Both the position numbers and the translations under genes were made by a program. 64,000 bases of DNA from contig QXEO01000881.1 of the NCBI GenBank assembly GCA_007115705.1, positions 186,001 to 250,000 of the forward strand, read 5' to 3'. This document shows, piece by piece, positions 54,644 through 64,000 of this stretch. The notes under the pieces are model-generated. The model was not told the origin of the DNA, searched no databases, and worked only from the letters and a program-made list of their open reading frames with translations. Source of the DNA: Dactylis glomerata. Its lineage: Eukaryota > Streptophyta > Magnoliopsida > Poales > Poaceae. The stretch's first letter is position 1, and every line of letters starts with the position of its first letter.

Positions 54644-57600
54644 ATGGCTCCCAAAGCGTCCCGGTCCAAAGGGAAGGGGGCGGCCGCGGACAAAGACACC
54701 GCTCCGCCCGCTTTGCCAAAGGGATCCTGGGAAGGCTCGTGGGTGAAGGAGAAACAGATCGAGCTGCTGCGCCGGGGTCGAGTGCTTCCGCCCGCGGACC
54801 TCGTGGGCTGCCGTCCCGCTGGCAGCGAGCATGTCCCTGCCCCCGAGCCCGGAGAGGCGGTGGTCTTCTATGACCATTTCCCCCGAGGCTTCGTGCTGCC
54901 CGCCAGCAGCTTTATGCGCCGGTTTCTGGACCACTTTCGACTGCAACCACATCACATTGGGGCTAATGCGATGATGATATTGTCCGCGTTCGCGACCCAG
55001 ATGGCGGAGACCGTTCCGGTGATATGCGGCACCGCCTCCTTCTACGCGCGCAAGACTGCGGACTTCCCCAGCATAAAAGGGAAGGAGTCTTGCAAGAAAT
55101 GGCAGCGCTCCTTCTTCTACGCGAAGAACCTGAAGGAGGGCGAAGACCATATCAATCTGCCGCCCTTCGAGGCGGGCGGGCCCGAGCGGGACAACTGGAG
55201 CGCCGCTCTTCATCGCCCGTCGCCGGACATGGAAGAGATTCTTCTGCGGGTCACCACCCTGCAGACGGAGGGTGGCCTGGAGTCGACCGACCTCCTCCTC
55301 GCCTTCCTGGTCGCTCGCGTGTCTCCGCTCCAGCGCCGCTCGCACAAGATGTGCTTCCTGGGATCCGCCAGGGATCCTACTCGTCATTCCTCCAAGGCGC
55401 TGTCCGCACTGGAGGTGGCTCGGAAGGCGAACCGCATCGCCGACGTCAAGCTTCAGGCCTCGTGGACGTGGGGACTGGAACCTCACGACCGGGACAATCC
55501 AATTGCTGAGGTGAGCTCGTCGGTCCTGGCCCCTGCCCTTCTCCTCCTTCGCGACTCTGATCTACTGTCCTCTATTTACTTGGTCCGGGCAGAACTTGTT
55601 TGCTCTGCAGGCGGCGGAGAATTTGATTCAGCGTCAAGCTGGCTTTGCCGCTGACAGAGCCGAATCGGATGACAAAGTCGTTTGGGACGAAGCCGAGGAG
55701 GTAGAGGATGCTAGCTCTCAAGCTGCCGTCGAAAGCTCAAGCGCCATCCCTGGTGACGAAGGAAGTGAGGAGTTCGAGGATTCAGGCGAGCCCCTCGATC
55801 ATTCCAGTAAGTTTCCAGGCCCCTCCCTCTGAGGAGATCAGTTCGAGGATGATGATGGTGAAACAGGACCAGCTACCACCCTCGGGGGCGTCGCCCTTCA
55901 CGTGGCTACCGCAGCCGCGGCTGGGGCTCAAGCTCCCCCAACCGTGGATTTGCCGGAGTCTCCAGGGCCGCACCCTGTCGCCTCAGAGCCGGTAGGCCGC
56001 GAAGAGGCCGGAGACGACTCAGCCGGCAGCAAGAGAAGGGCTCAGCCGGCTTCCTCCGAGCCGGCTGAGAAGCGCAAGAAACCAGGGCCGGCGGCGAGGG
56101 ACCTGCGCCGTCCTAAGACGAAGAAGGTGGCCAAGCGGTGAGCTATCGCCGTAGCCGGGTGAGCTTCCCGCTTCCTTGCTTCTCATCCTTACTTTAGCGT
56201 TGCAGCCCCCATTGACTCGGTCGTGGGTCGTATTCTTCGCAGGTCGCCTCTTTCTGTCGATTCGGTTGCTCAACTTCCTCCCACCATCGCTTCCGGGGGA
56301 ATTGTGGCCCCGGCTCTCGGGCCCTCCTGTCGTAAGAGGGCGCGCGGGGAAGAAATGGGCGGCGACTCGGGTCGCGTTGAAGACGTTCGCTGCTCCCCAC
56401 GGTTGAAGCTTGTGGCGGGCGACACTGGGGCAGAGGATCCTGCGCATCTGGAGGTGCCCGCGGATGCTGTTCCCCACCCAGTCGCCACACCTGAGACTGG
56501 CTCCACGCCCGCCGAGGAGACTGCGCTAGTCGGGGCTGACCTGCCCCCACCTCCTGCTACCGACGATGCCACGGCGGGGAACAACGCCGCCATCTGCGCC
56601 TCCCCCGACTCGCCCAGTCAAGAAAGCGCACGCGAGACCGCGGCGGGGGAAACGGAAAAGGCCCCGGTGCCGGCTGTCGAGGCTCTTTCCAATCTTGAGC
56701 TCGTGCCGAGCGTGCAAGCTACGGTGCCTGCGGCCGGGTCGAGGGCTGGCGCGATTGCTGATTCCCTGCTCCTTGGGCTGGTCTCCAGCTCTGGCGAAGC
56801 TTCGCAAGGGCTCCTCGCCACTCGAGTGGCGAGGAGCGAACGTGGTGATGACTCGCCAGCCCCTGAGGTAATGACCAAGGGCGCCTCCAGTGGGAAGGCT
56901 CTTGTCGCCGCGGCTGAGTCCAACATTGGAAGTTTGAGCTCCTCCAGCCGGCTTCAGCAGGAATGGGCAGACACCGCCTCGAGTGCTGATGTCGGAGAGA
57001 AGCTCAAGGTGCAGGGCAGCAAGCCAACTCTGGCGGAGTTGGACAAACAGTTTACTGCTGCCAAGGGGTCGCTTCAAAACGCCGGCTTCCAACTCCTTGA
57101 CGCTATACAGACAACCAACGTGAGTGCTGCGCCTTTAGCCCCTGGTTCTTTCTGCTAATTGGGAGACATAATCTGCGATTTTATGGTCCATTTTGCCATA
57201 CACCCTAGCCCCCGAGTTTCGAGGTGGCTGTAGAGACAGCGAGCTCGAAAATGAATTTCGCTGAGCGTCATTGCCTTTCCGCTTTCCACAGGAACTGAAC
57301 GCGCTTCGAGCCAACGTCTTTCAGAGGCTGCTGACGAAGTACCGCGCCGGCAAGATTCAGTACCAGGACTTGAAGAGAAAACTGGAGAAGCTGTCAGGTA
57401 AGCTTGAGACCCTTGCTTCGCAGACTTTGCTGTCGTCCTTTCTGCTCTTATACCTCCACTTTCAGACTCTGCCTCGCTCATAGCTTCGCTTGAGTCCCAG
57501 TTGGCCGACTCGGTGTCGGCCGACGCTGTTGAATCGCTCAAGCGAAAGCACGCAGAAGAGCTTCAGGGCCTGCGAGCCCAAGCCATCCAGACTCAAGAGT

Positions 57601-58622
57601 TGGAGACTGAGCTGGCGAAGGCTCGAGAGGCAGAGTCGTCGCTGCGGCTGGAGTTTGATCGCCGGCTGGCTGAAGAGAGGAAACTCCTCTCTGCGGAGTA
57701 CGACGGCAAGGTGAACGAGCTTCGCGCGACCTTGGGGAGCGAAGTCGAGAGCCGCGGTGCCCAAATTGACGAGCTGCAGACTCTCCGGGGGCTCGACAGC
57801 GAGCATTATGACAAGGAGATCGGCATTTGGCGCGCCCGTGACCATAAGGTTCAATCCGGCCTGCTGGGGCTGGAGGAAGCTCTTCGCGGTATACTTCTTT
57901 TCCTGTTTCTCGGCTCTTGCTCTTTCATGCCGTCCCCTCACTCTCTGATTGCCCTTGCAGGAGCCTTCCCTGACTTCGACAAGACTGCCGCGGCGGCGCT
58001 GAAGGAATACAGGGCGGAACAGAAGATCGTCCCTAGCAGTGATCCCAAGGCCGAGCTTTCCTCAGGGGAGTTGGTGGCGTTGGCCAAAGGCCGACTCCAT
58101 CCAGCTGCCAAGTTGGGCAAGGATCGCCACGAAGCCCTTGTTTCCGTCTTTGAAACCTTGTGGCCGGGAAGGGCGGTGCCTGGCGAGATCCAGGCCCTCC
58201 TCCAGTGGATCCTTCTCGCGCCCAACCGGCTCGACATCTGGAAGGAGTCCGCGGCTCTGGCCGGTGCTCAACAGGCTCTGGAGTTCGTGCTCTCCTGGTA
58301 TCCAGGCGTCAACCTGGACCAGCTGGAGAATCTTCGTGAAGGCGGATTAGTAGGCCTCGACAAAGCCAAGCTCCGCCAGCGTGCCTGTGCCATTGCTGAG
58401 TGTGCCGAGACCGACGTGCTTTTCGACGCTGGGGATAGTGACGAATCTTTGGATGGCATGGACTTCGAAGAGCCCGACTCTGCGGAAGAACCTCAAAAAT
58501 CCCCCGAGGATCTCGCCGGTCACTCCATTCCACCATCCCCCAGCGGCAATGACTTCGTCTTGGCGTCTCGAGCTGGCGACACTACTCCACTGGAGCCGGC
58601 TGGCTCGCCAAGCGCCCCCTGA
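54644..58622 (+). CDS. Antisense seven-exon gene in element D, gypsy-type transposon domain (Transposase_28-like)
   Basis: Function unknown. Exons, from splice signals and phase: 54644-55510, 55593-55806, 55915-56137, 56243-57119, 57292-57397, 57466-57888, 57961-58622; total 3,372 bases, about 1,123 residues. All introns are GT-AG and 68-172 bases long. Exon 2 could start at 55611 and exon 3 at 55873 without changing frame. Exon 1 residues about 70-250 (VVFYDHFPRGFVLPASSF, DHFRLQPHHIGANAM) resemble the domain called putative gypsy type transposon (Pfam Transposase_28). The middle is a disordered, acidic and KRxKK-rich region; exons 5-6 form a coiled coil; exon 7 has a helical domain (FETLWPGRAVPGEIQALLQW) and an acidic tail. 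Every exon lacks stops, which suggests that the gene was recently functional. It is convergent with gag. Confidence 0.75.
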
Positions 58623-59502
58623 GCGCGTCAGGATTTCCTTATTCGTCCTTATGTATGTTGAACTCATGTCGTGCCCAACAACATTTCGTTCGTGCGAATC
58701 GATGACGTTTCACCCTGCATTTCCTACGTATTGGTTTCTAGTTATTTGTAAACCGGATTTGACCTGACCCCTTTTGGCTTTTTCCTTTATCTCCTCATCC
58801 TTCGGCCCTTCTACCCCCAGCCGGCAGCCTGGTGCAGGCTGGTCTCCCTCGGACCGACAACCGAATGCCAGTCTAGGGTGGGAGCGTGCCGCGGGATGGA
58901 GAGTAGTACTTCGGCGCACGAGGGATCTGGCTTGGTCCAGTCCACTCACAACTATTGACCAATGCGCATGGCTTTAGGGTGAACGCTCGTTAACGACTTC
59001 GCGTTCTGTCCCCTCAGCGGTTTTCCCGTGTGGGCGACCTGCCGGCTCCGTCGCCCTCGACTTAGGCTGGAGGTTGGGCTCGAGGTCCGATTCGCACACG
59101 GTACTCGTTCGTCTTGCGAGGGATTCGATTCGTCGGGTCGCGGGCGTTTCCTCTTAGCAACTTTCCTAGGTGGGCGACCTGCCGGCTCCATCCCACGCGG
59201 CGCAGGGTGGAGCTTGGGCTCGGGGTCCGGTCCGCACACAATACTCATTCGGCTGATAGGAGAATTGTTTCGTCGGGTTGGGGCTGCCGGCTCCCGTTTG
59301 GAGCCGGTTTCCAGCCCCCGTGAATAACGCTTAGAAAGGTAAAAGATACTTCAGAGCACTTTTTCCAGGGATCAGCCGTATGCCGCCCGACTTTCTTTTA
59401 TTCAACGACACTTGTTCGAGATACAAGGTTTTTGCCTTGGCTTAGCCGAAGGTCTTAAGCGATCTTGGACTTGTCTCAGGCGAAGCTGCGGAACGCTTCC
59501 CC
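58623..59502. other. Spacer between the antisense gene and gag-protease, with a tandem repeat
   Basis: No gene seen. A unit of about 141 bases starting gtgggcgacctgccggctcc is repeated imperfectly (about 59031-59171 and 59172-59300). Both convergent transcripts would end here. Confidence 0.6.
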
Positions 59503-62500
59503 CTACCTCGAGGAGGAGCCAGCCCCCGAGACAAGAGCTTCTGACTCCTTGCCCGTTTCGGGCGGGACTTCCTTGGACAGGCTCGCCGGCTTGAGGTGTG
59601 GAGCCGGCAGTCCCGACGCCAAGCGGACCGGCTGGACTGTCGCCACCCTCTGCAGCAGTTGTCGCTTCTCTTCAGCAACGACCAAAGCCTCCGCCAGCTT
59701 GGAGCTGGCTCTTGCGCACTCTATTGACTTCTTGTAGCATCCCGTGACAGTAATCACCCCGCGAGGGCCTGGGAGCTTCATCTTCAAGTAAGCGTAGTGC
59801 GGGACCACCATGAACTTGGCCAAGGCTGGTCGACCAAGCAGCGCGTGATAGGGGCTGTTGAGGTCTACCACCTCGAACCAGATTGGCTCGCGACGATGAT
59901 TGTCCTTCTCGCCAAACAGCACTTCCAGCTCAATCCTTCCCATCGGCGTACAAGAGTGCCCGGGCACAATCCCATGGAAGGTGAGCTTGGTTGGCTTCAG
60001 CTGGATCTCTGGAATCCCGAGCTTCTCCATCGAAGTGCGGTAGAGAAGGTTGATGCTGCTGCCTCCATCAATGAGTACACGTGAGAACCGGCAAGTATGC
60101 GTCTCAGAGAACACGATTGGGTTCAAGACCAGCGCGTAGCCCCCGGGCCTCAGCATGAGCGGCGGGTGATCTTCGCGTCCCCAGGTAATCGACGCGTCAG
60201 ACCAATGCATGTACTGAGGTCCAACTTGCACGATTGCATTCACCTCGACACCGAACCACGGTTCATCCTTTGGCTCCTCCTCCTGGGAAGTGAACACATG
60301 GTATTGCTCCACATTCGCTTCCTCGGGGTAGTCCCCTGCTGCCTTGGCCGGTTGTCGATTCTTGTTTCCATGCGCTTCAGCCGGCTGGCCCGGTGGCGGT
60401 CCAGGCAGTTGGTGGTTTCCCTGCTCTAGATCTCTGGTGAAGCTGCACTGGTGAGTGGTATGCACTGCCGGCTTGCCTGAAACGCTACGGAACTTGCAGG
60501 GTTGGTCCAGCATCACCTCGATGGTGTACTTGTCCTTGCTAAATTTGTCCCCTTTGCGTTTTTGGCTTCCACCCGTAGCCCCCGGGCTTCCTTGAACGAC
60601 AGCCACTTGCTGAGAGCCGTACTTTTTATCACGGCGCTCATCTTTCCTCTTGCCGTGTCGATCACGGTTGTGATGTCCTCCTTGGCCGGCTGCCGGCTGA
60701 GATTGGCCTCCGGCTGGCGCTGGCTCGACGCACTGCACCCTTGCAGCGGAGTCGGCAGAAGCGTACTTGTCCGCTATCGCCATGATGTCCGCCATTGACT
60801 TCGGCTCGGCTCTATGGAGCTTGTGCTTCAGTAGGGTTCCCTCCCTGCATCCGTCCGTGAAGTAGCCGATGGCTTGCTCCTCGCCCACTCCTTCGCATGA
60901 GTTGCGCAGCTCGGACCATCTCGTGAGGTAGTCACGATCTGGCTCATCAGGGCCTTGCTTGCAGAGGGCCAGCTGTCGTGGGCGGGGCGGTCGCTTGTAG
61001 GTTCCCGTGAAGTTCTTGATGAATGCCTCTTGGAAATCATGCAAGGAATTGATCTGCAGAGCCGGCAGGCTGTTGAGCCACGTCCGGGCAGATCCCATCA
61101 GCATGAGTGGTGCGTAGCGCACCGCTGTCCTCTTGTTGCCGCCCGCGATGTTGACGGCTGTGACGTAGTCTGACAGCCAGTCTTCCGGCTTCACTGCCCC
61201 AGTGTATTTGGGCATGTCTCATGGGAGCGCAAACTTGGCCGGGAAAGGCTCGTTGCGGATGCGAGGGCCGAAGCAGACCGGCCCTGCTGAGGATTCCTCC
61301 TTGTCGAACTTGGAGTCCGCCAGCAGGTTGAGCCGATGGCGTGCGTCGTCCTTCGGCGGGTCGACGTGTTCCCCGATCCTCTGGCTCACGTGCGAGCGAG
61401 CTGGGTGATGGCCTTGAGCGCCCTGGCCAGCTCCCTGAGCCGGCTGGGCTGGTGCCACAGACTTGCCGCGCGCTGGTTCAACCACGTCCGCCCGAGGAGG
61501 GTGGCGCGGCTTGCTGGTAACCGCGGCGGGATCTCGAGGCTGCCGGTTGTGGTGGCCAGAATGCTGGGTGCGGTGATTTCCAGCGCTCTTGCCAGGAGCT
61601 CGGTTGCTCCGGCTGTGCTCCGCCGGGCCGTGGTTTGGCGACGAGGCTTCTCCATGCGACTTGTTCTGACCGGCCACGACAATACGGTTCTCGCCTCGAG
61701 TGCCGCTCGCCTCTCCGCGTGGCTCCATCGCCTGCTGCTGTAGATCGGCAGCGTCCAAGAGTTCCTGGATCCGGGCTTGCTTCTCCCGTAGGTCCTCGCC
61801 CTGAAGTCCATCCAGCTCGGAGGTGATGTAGCGCGCGGCGCGGAGATTCTTCGTAGGCGTGCTGTAGGTGGGCTTGTTGATGATCGGAGGTAGCTTCGCC
61901 GAGGGTGCCGCCTGGTTCAGCTCCGCACCCAGCTCGCGGCCTCGCTGACGAACTTGTCCCGCCCGGCTTGGGCCATCTCCAGCTAGGGTGAAGCCATGGG
62001 CGACGTTGTATTCGTTGATCGTGGAGAGGACGCGCCGGCGGGTGTCGTCGACGTCGACCGCTTCCTTGAGGAGGTTGAGGCGCCGCTCCAGATCCTCGGA
62101 GGCCTTGACCGGATCCACAGAGATGTCGAGCAGAGCGCGCAGGTCCGTGATGGCTGCGTCCAGCACGTCCCGCTATGGAGGTGGAAGGTTTTGTTCCGGT
62201 GGAGGTGGGCATTCGAGCGGCGGGCGCGCGGAGCGCGGTAGGCCGCCGCCACCATCCTCCTCCAGGGCCCGCACCTCGACCATGTTGCAAAAGTCGCTGC
62301 TTTCGCCGTCGTCGGAGTCTGCGTCACAGAGTGGGTCAAGCACATTGGTTACCTCTTCCGGGAAGGGCTTGGCGATGTAGAAGCGATGACTGCCGATGTC
62401 GAGGAAGGAGCCGCTGTTGCCGAAGCCGTTCTCGAAGTGGGCCAAGTTGTCGCTGACGCAGTCGAAGGTGCCGAACCTCCAGACGAGGCCGAAGGCGACC

Positions 62501-62559
62501 TTCTCGCCGGAGGGTCCCGGCCGAAACTTGACTCCGCTCGCCACCGCGCTTTGCCCCAT
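59503..62559 (-). pseudogene. gag: Element D gag-protease (Tat type) with two in-frame stops
   Basis: Read from an ATG at 62559-62557 that lies inside the primer binding site. The single frame is cut by TAG (62175-62173) and by TGA (61218-61216) and ends at 59503. The first part is acidic with WRFGTFDCVSDNLAHFENGF. The second is low-complexity. The third holds the gag core (MPKYTGAVKPEDWL, MLMGSARTWLNSLP, ALCKQGPDEPDRDYLTRW), a degenerate zinc motif typical of Tat elements (CKFRSVSGKPAVHTTHQC), and the protease with VLIDGGSSINLLY and ALLGRPALAKFM. The frame ends about 120 residues after the protease where reverse transcriptase should start. The TGA could derive from CGA by CpG deamination. 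The first TAG might be natural, if translation starts downstream of it. Confidence 0.85.
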
Positions 62560-62570
62560 GGTGGGCGCCA
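62553..62570 (-). promoter_or_regulatory. Primer binding site of element D (tRNA-Lys type)
   Basis: On the minus strand TGGCGCCCACCATGGGGC, 2 bases from the 5' LTR. Plant tRNA-Lys would call for ACCGTGGGGC, so one mismatch (G to A) is present, and this change creates an ATG in frame with gag. Confidence 0.8.
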
Positions 62571-62572
62571 AC

Positions 62573-63312
62573 TGTCGTGGGAATTTGGAGACAGTAGCCA
62601 TGGGGAGGCTTATCAGAGGGGCTCGACATTGGTGACGATGGGTCCGGCTCAGGATTGTGCCAACAGAGACACCTCGGTTTACCCAGGTTTAGGGCCCTCC
62701 CGGTTGGAGGTAAACCCCTACTTCCTGCCTGCTTCGTATTGATTGGACAGTATCGAATACAATGCTCCTCGAGCTATTCGGCTAGAGGAGGAAGAAGAAG
62801 ATCGGATCCCCCATGCTAAGGGTCCAGGCCCCCTTATATAGACGGGGGCCTGGTTACAGGTTTTGGTAGCGATCCGGCCGGCTGCCGGCTCCTCGGCGGT
62901 GGCGTCCTTGGCGTGATCCTCTGGCCCTGCTCTGGCAAAGGCACTTTATAAAGTGCCTTTCCCCTGGGCCGGCATCTGGAGGGCATATCCCCTCTCCTCT
63001 GCCTCGGATCCCGTCGTGGGGAAGGGTCTTCGATCTCTCATTGGTTGGACGTGGTCGTGGCGCTCGTCATTCCTGTCCTGCGCCCCTGCCAATCTTGTCG
63101 GGGTCGTTCCGCTTTTGGCCAGACAACCGTTGGGAAGCTTTGTCTTCATCGCCCGGCTCCAGTTCTCCTCGGTGGAGTCGCTAGCCGGCCGCTGGCGCAG
63201 CCGGCCTTTCGGGCGGAGCCGGTCTCCTCGTGTTGAAGACGTGGGGGCTCCTGGGACGCCAGCCGGCATACTTCCCGGCCTGTGGTGCGCCCCCTAAGTC
63301 ATCCCCACGACA
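62573..63312 (-). repeat. 5' LTR of element D
   Basis: 740 bp. The TATATAAG box on the minus strand lies at about 62833-62842. The TATAAA palindrome here extends to 24 bp (62937-62960). It differs from the other LTR by roughly 2%, by eye, so the insertion is older than that of B. Confidence 0.92.
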
Positions 63313-63317
63313 CTCGT

Positions 63318-64000
63318 CCTCGAGTAGGTAAGTGATAACAAAAGAAATAATTTTTGAGGTGACATGCACCTACACAATCTTGACCATATATGTAAGCGTT
63401 GTGCGCTGGGATCAAAAGAACTTAAAACATGGGCATGAAAGACATAATCTTGATAGAAGAAACTTAGCAACCATGTTATAACATGAAAATGAACACAAAC
63501 AAAAGATCATGAAAATGAAACAATGAAAGTCAAACGTGTGTTCAAATCATAAGGAAAAACATATAAATGGTTTTCAGCTTGTCCTTCATGGAGAGCAAAA
63601 CATAAATGCATAGGACACCTTCAAGTTTAAGAGGGCGACTAGATACAAATAATTTAAGAACAAGTGAAACCAACAATATGAATCAATCAATGAAAACTTT
63701 GGGACGATGCACATTATACTAAGAATGACAACTATGCTCTCTTAATGGTGCATAAAGATAGAAGGTGGTGACTCAACATAAAAGTAAAAGAAAGGCCCTT
63801 CGCGGAGGGAAGCAGTGATTGCAAGTTTTATAAACCTTCAAAAATTATGGTACTTACCGGCTTTGAGCTCTCATTGCCCCCATCATAAGCATCTTGAATG
63901 GTTAAAGTTAATATGAGAACACTTATGCTGCATATGCTTGACAAATCATAAGTTAAAAACCTCGTGTCCCGTGAATACGAGTACCCAAACCTCATGCTAC
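63318..64000 (-). other. Element C internal 3' region, continued
   Basis: Non-coding sequence starting cctcgagtaggtaagtgat, collinear with 18208-18890 of element A. It runs off the window end. Confidence 0.8.

Larger units (their letters stand above)
53307..63312 (-). mobile_element. Element D: Tat-like Gypsy retrotransposon with an antisense gene
   Basis: LTRs of 741 and 740 bp (53307-54047 and 62573-63312) have termini TGTCGTGGG...CCCACGACA. A perfect 5-bp duplication CTCGT flanks the element (53302-53306, 63313-63317). Read on the minus strand: 5' LTR, tRNA-Lys-type primer site, gag-protease, then about 5 kb holding a gene on the opposite strand, a polypurine tract (ttcgggggct) and the 3' LTR. 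The gag motifs, the protease DGGSS and the antisense gene fit the Tat/Retand group, whose members often have extra ORFs. No reverse transcriptase, RNase H or integrase is present. Confidence 0.92.
51633..64000 (-). mobile_element. Element C: Athila-like retrotransposon, minus strand, split by element D, runs off the window
   Basis: Its 3' LTR is 51633-53279 (left border uncertain). The polypurine-type sequence follows at 53281-53293, then 13 bases of interior, the CTCGT target site, element D, and the rest of the 3' internal region from 63318 to the window end. The latter matches 18203-18900 in element A and the reverse of 46970-47650 in E. The 5' LTR, the primer binding site and gag are beyond 64000. 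Confidence 0.85.

Noticed and set aside
54590..55486. A 298-codon minus-strand open frame opposite exon 1 of the antisense gene
   Set aside because: It is a GC-rich shadow of the plus-strand exon; it has no recognisable domain, and the plus-strand exon fits splice phase and a known domain.
59797..60798. Several plus-strand frames opposite gag-protease of element D
   Set aside because: They are shadows of the minus-strand gag-protease, which has clear motifs.
1..64000. CRISPR arrays, tRNA or rRNA genes, bacterial-type operons
   Set aside because: None seen; the tandem repeats found have no spacer structure, and the tRNA-like matches are retrotransposon primer binding sites.

Overview
This window is intergenic DNA of a large plant genome, most likely a Pooideae grass (wheat, barley, oat or ryegrass relatives). 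The evidence is the density of nested LTR retrotransposons, Athila-, Tat-, chromovirus- and Sirevirus-type elements with grass-style non-autonomous structures, and a SMART-type miniature retrotransposon. I see no intact host gene, rRNA, tRNA or CRISPR array. Family assignments come from reading motifs and termini by eye, not from database searches.

Layout. (1) 1-9489: 3' part of a Copia element of the Sirevirus type: gag end, complete pol, a second spliced gene with its own TATA box, polypurine tracts and the 3' LTR with an array of CCGGAT/ATCCGG palindromes. (2) 9490-16560: AT-rich old DNA with tandem duplications, a 5S-like fragment, an snRNA-like USE/TATA pair, a CACTA-like remnant split by a hAT miniature element, a LINE RNase H scrap, a SMART/TRIM element, and an unclassified 1.7-kb insert between 34-bp repeats. 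(3) 16561-25372: element A, a minus-strand Athila-like element split by a solo LTR of the same family. (4) 25373-51632: a Mutator-like (MULE) transposon whose transposase gene is cut twice, by element B (27186-40054, with 4.48-kb LTRs) and by element E (40867-49328, Athila-like). Both have perfect 5-bp target duplications, and the transposase frame resumes exactly after each. (5) 51633-64000: element C, another minus-strand Athila-like copy, cut by element D (53307-63312), a Tat-like element on the minus strand that carries a seven-exon gene on the opposite strand; C continues past the window end.

Retrotransposons B, D and E keep gag-type proteins (D and E also a protease) but no reverse transcriptase, RNase H or integrase, so they must borrow enzymes from other elements; only the Copia element keeps a full pol. 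The most unusual content is extra transcription units inside retrotransposons: the spliced second gene of the Copia element, the antisense seven-exon gene of D, and the three pol-less ORFs of B, one of them behind an internal TATA box. Inferred order of events: MULE first, then E and B into it, with B very recent (its LTRs differ at only about four bases and two indels); C before D.
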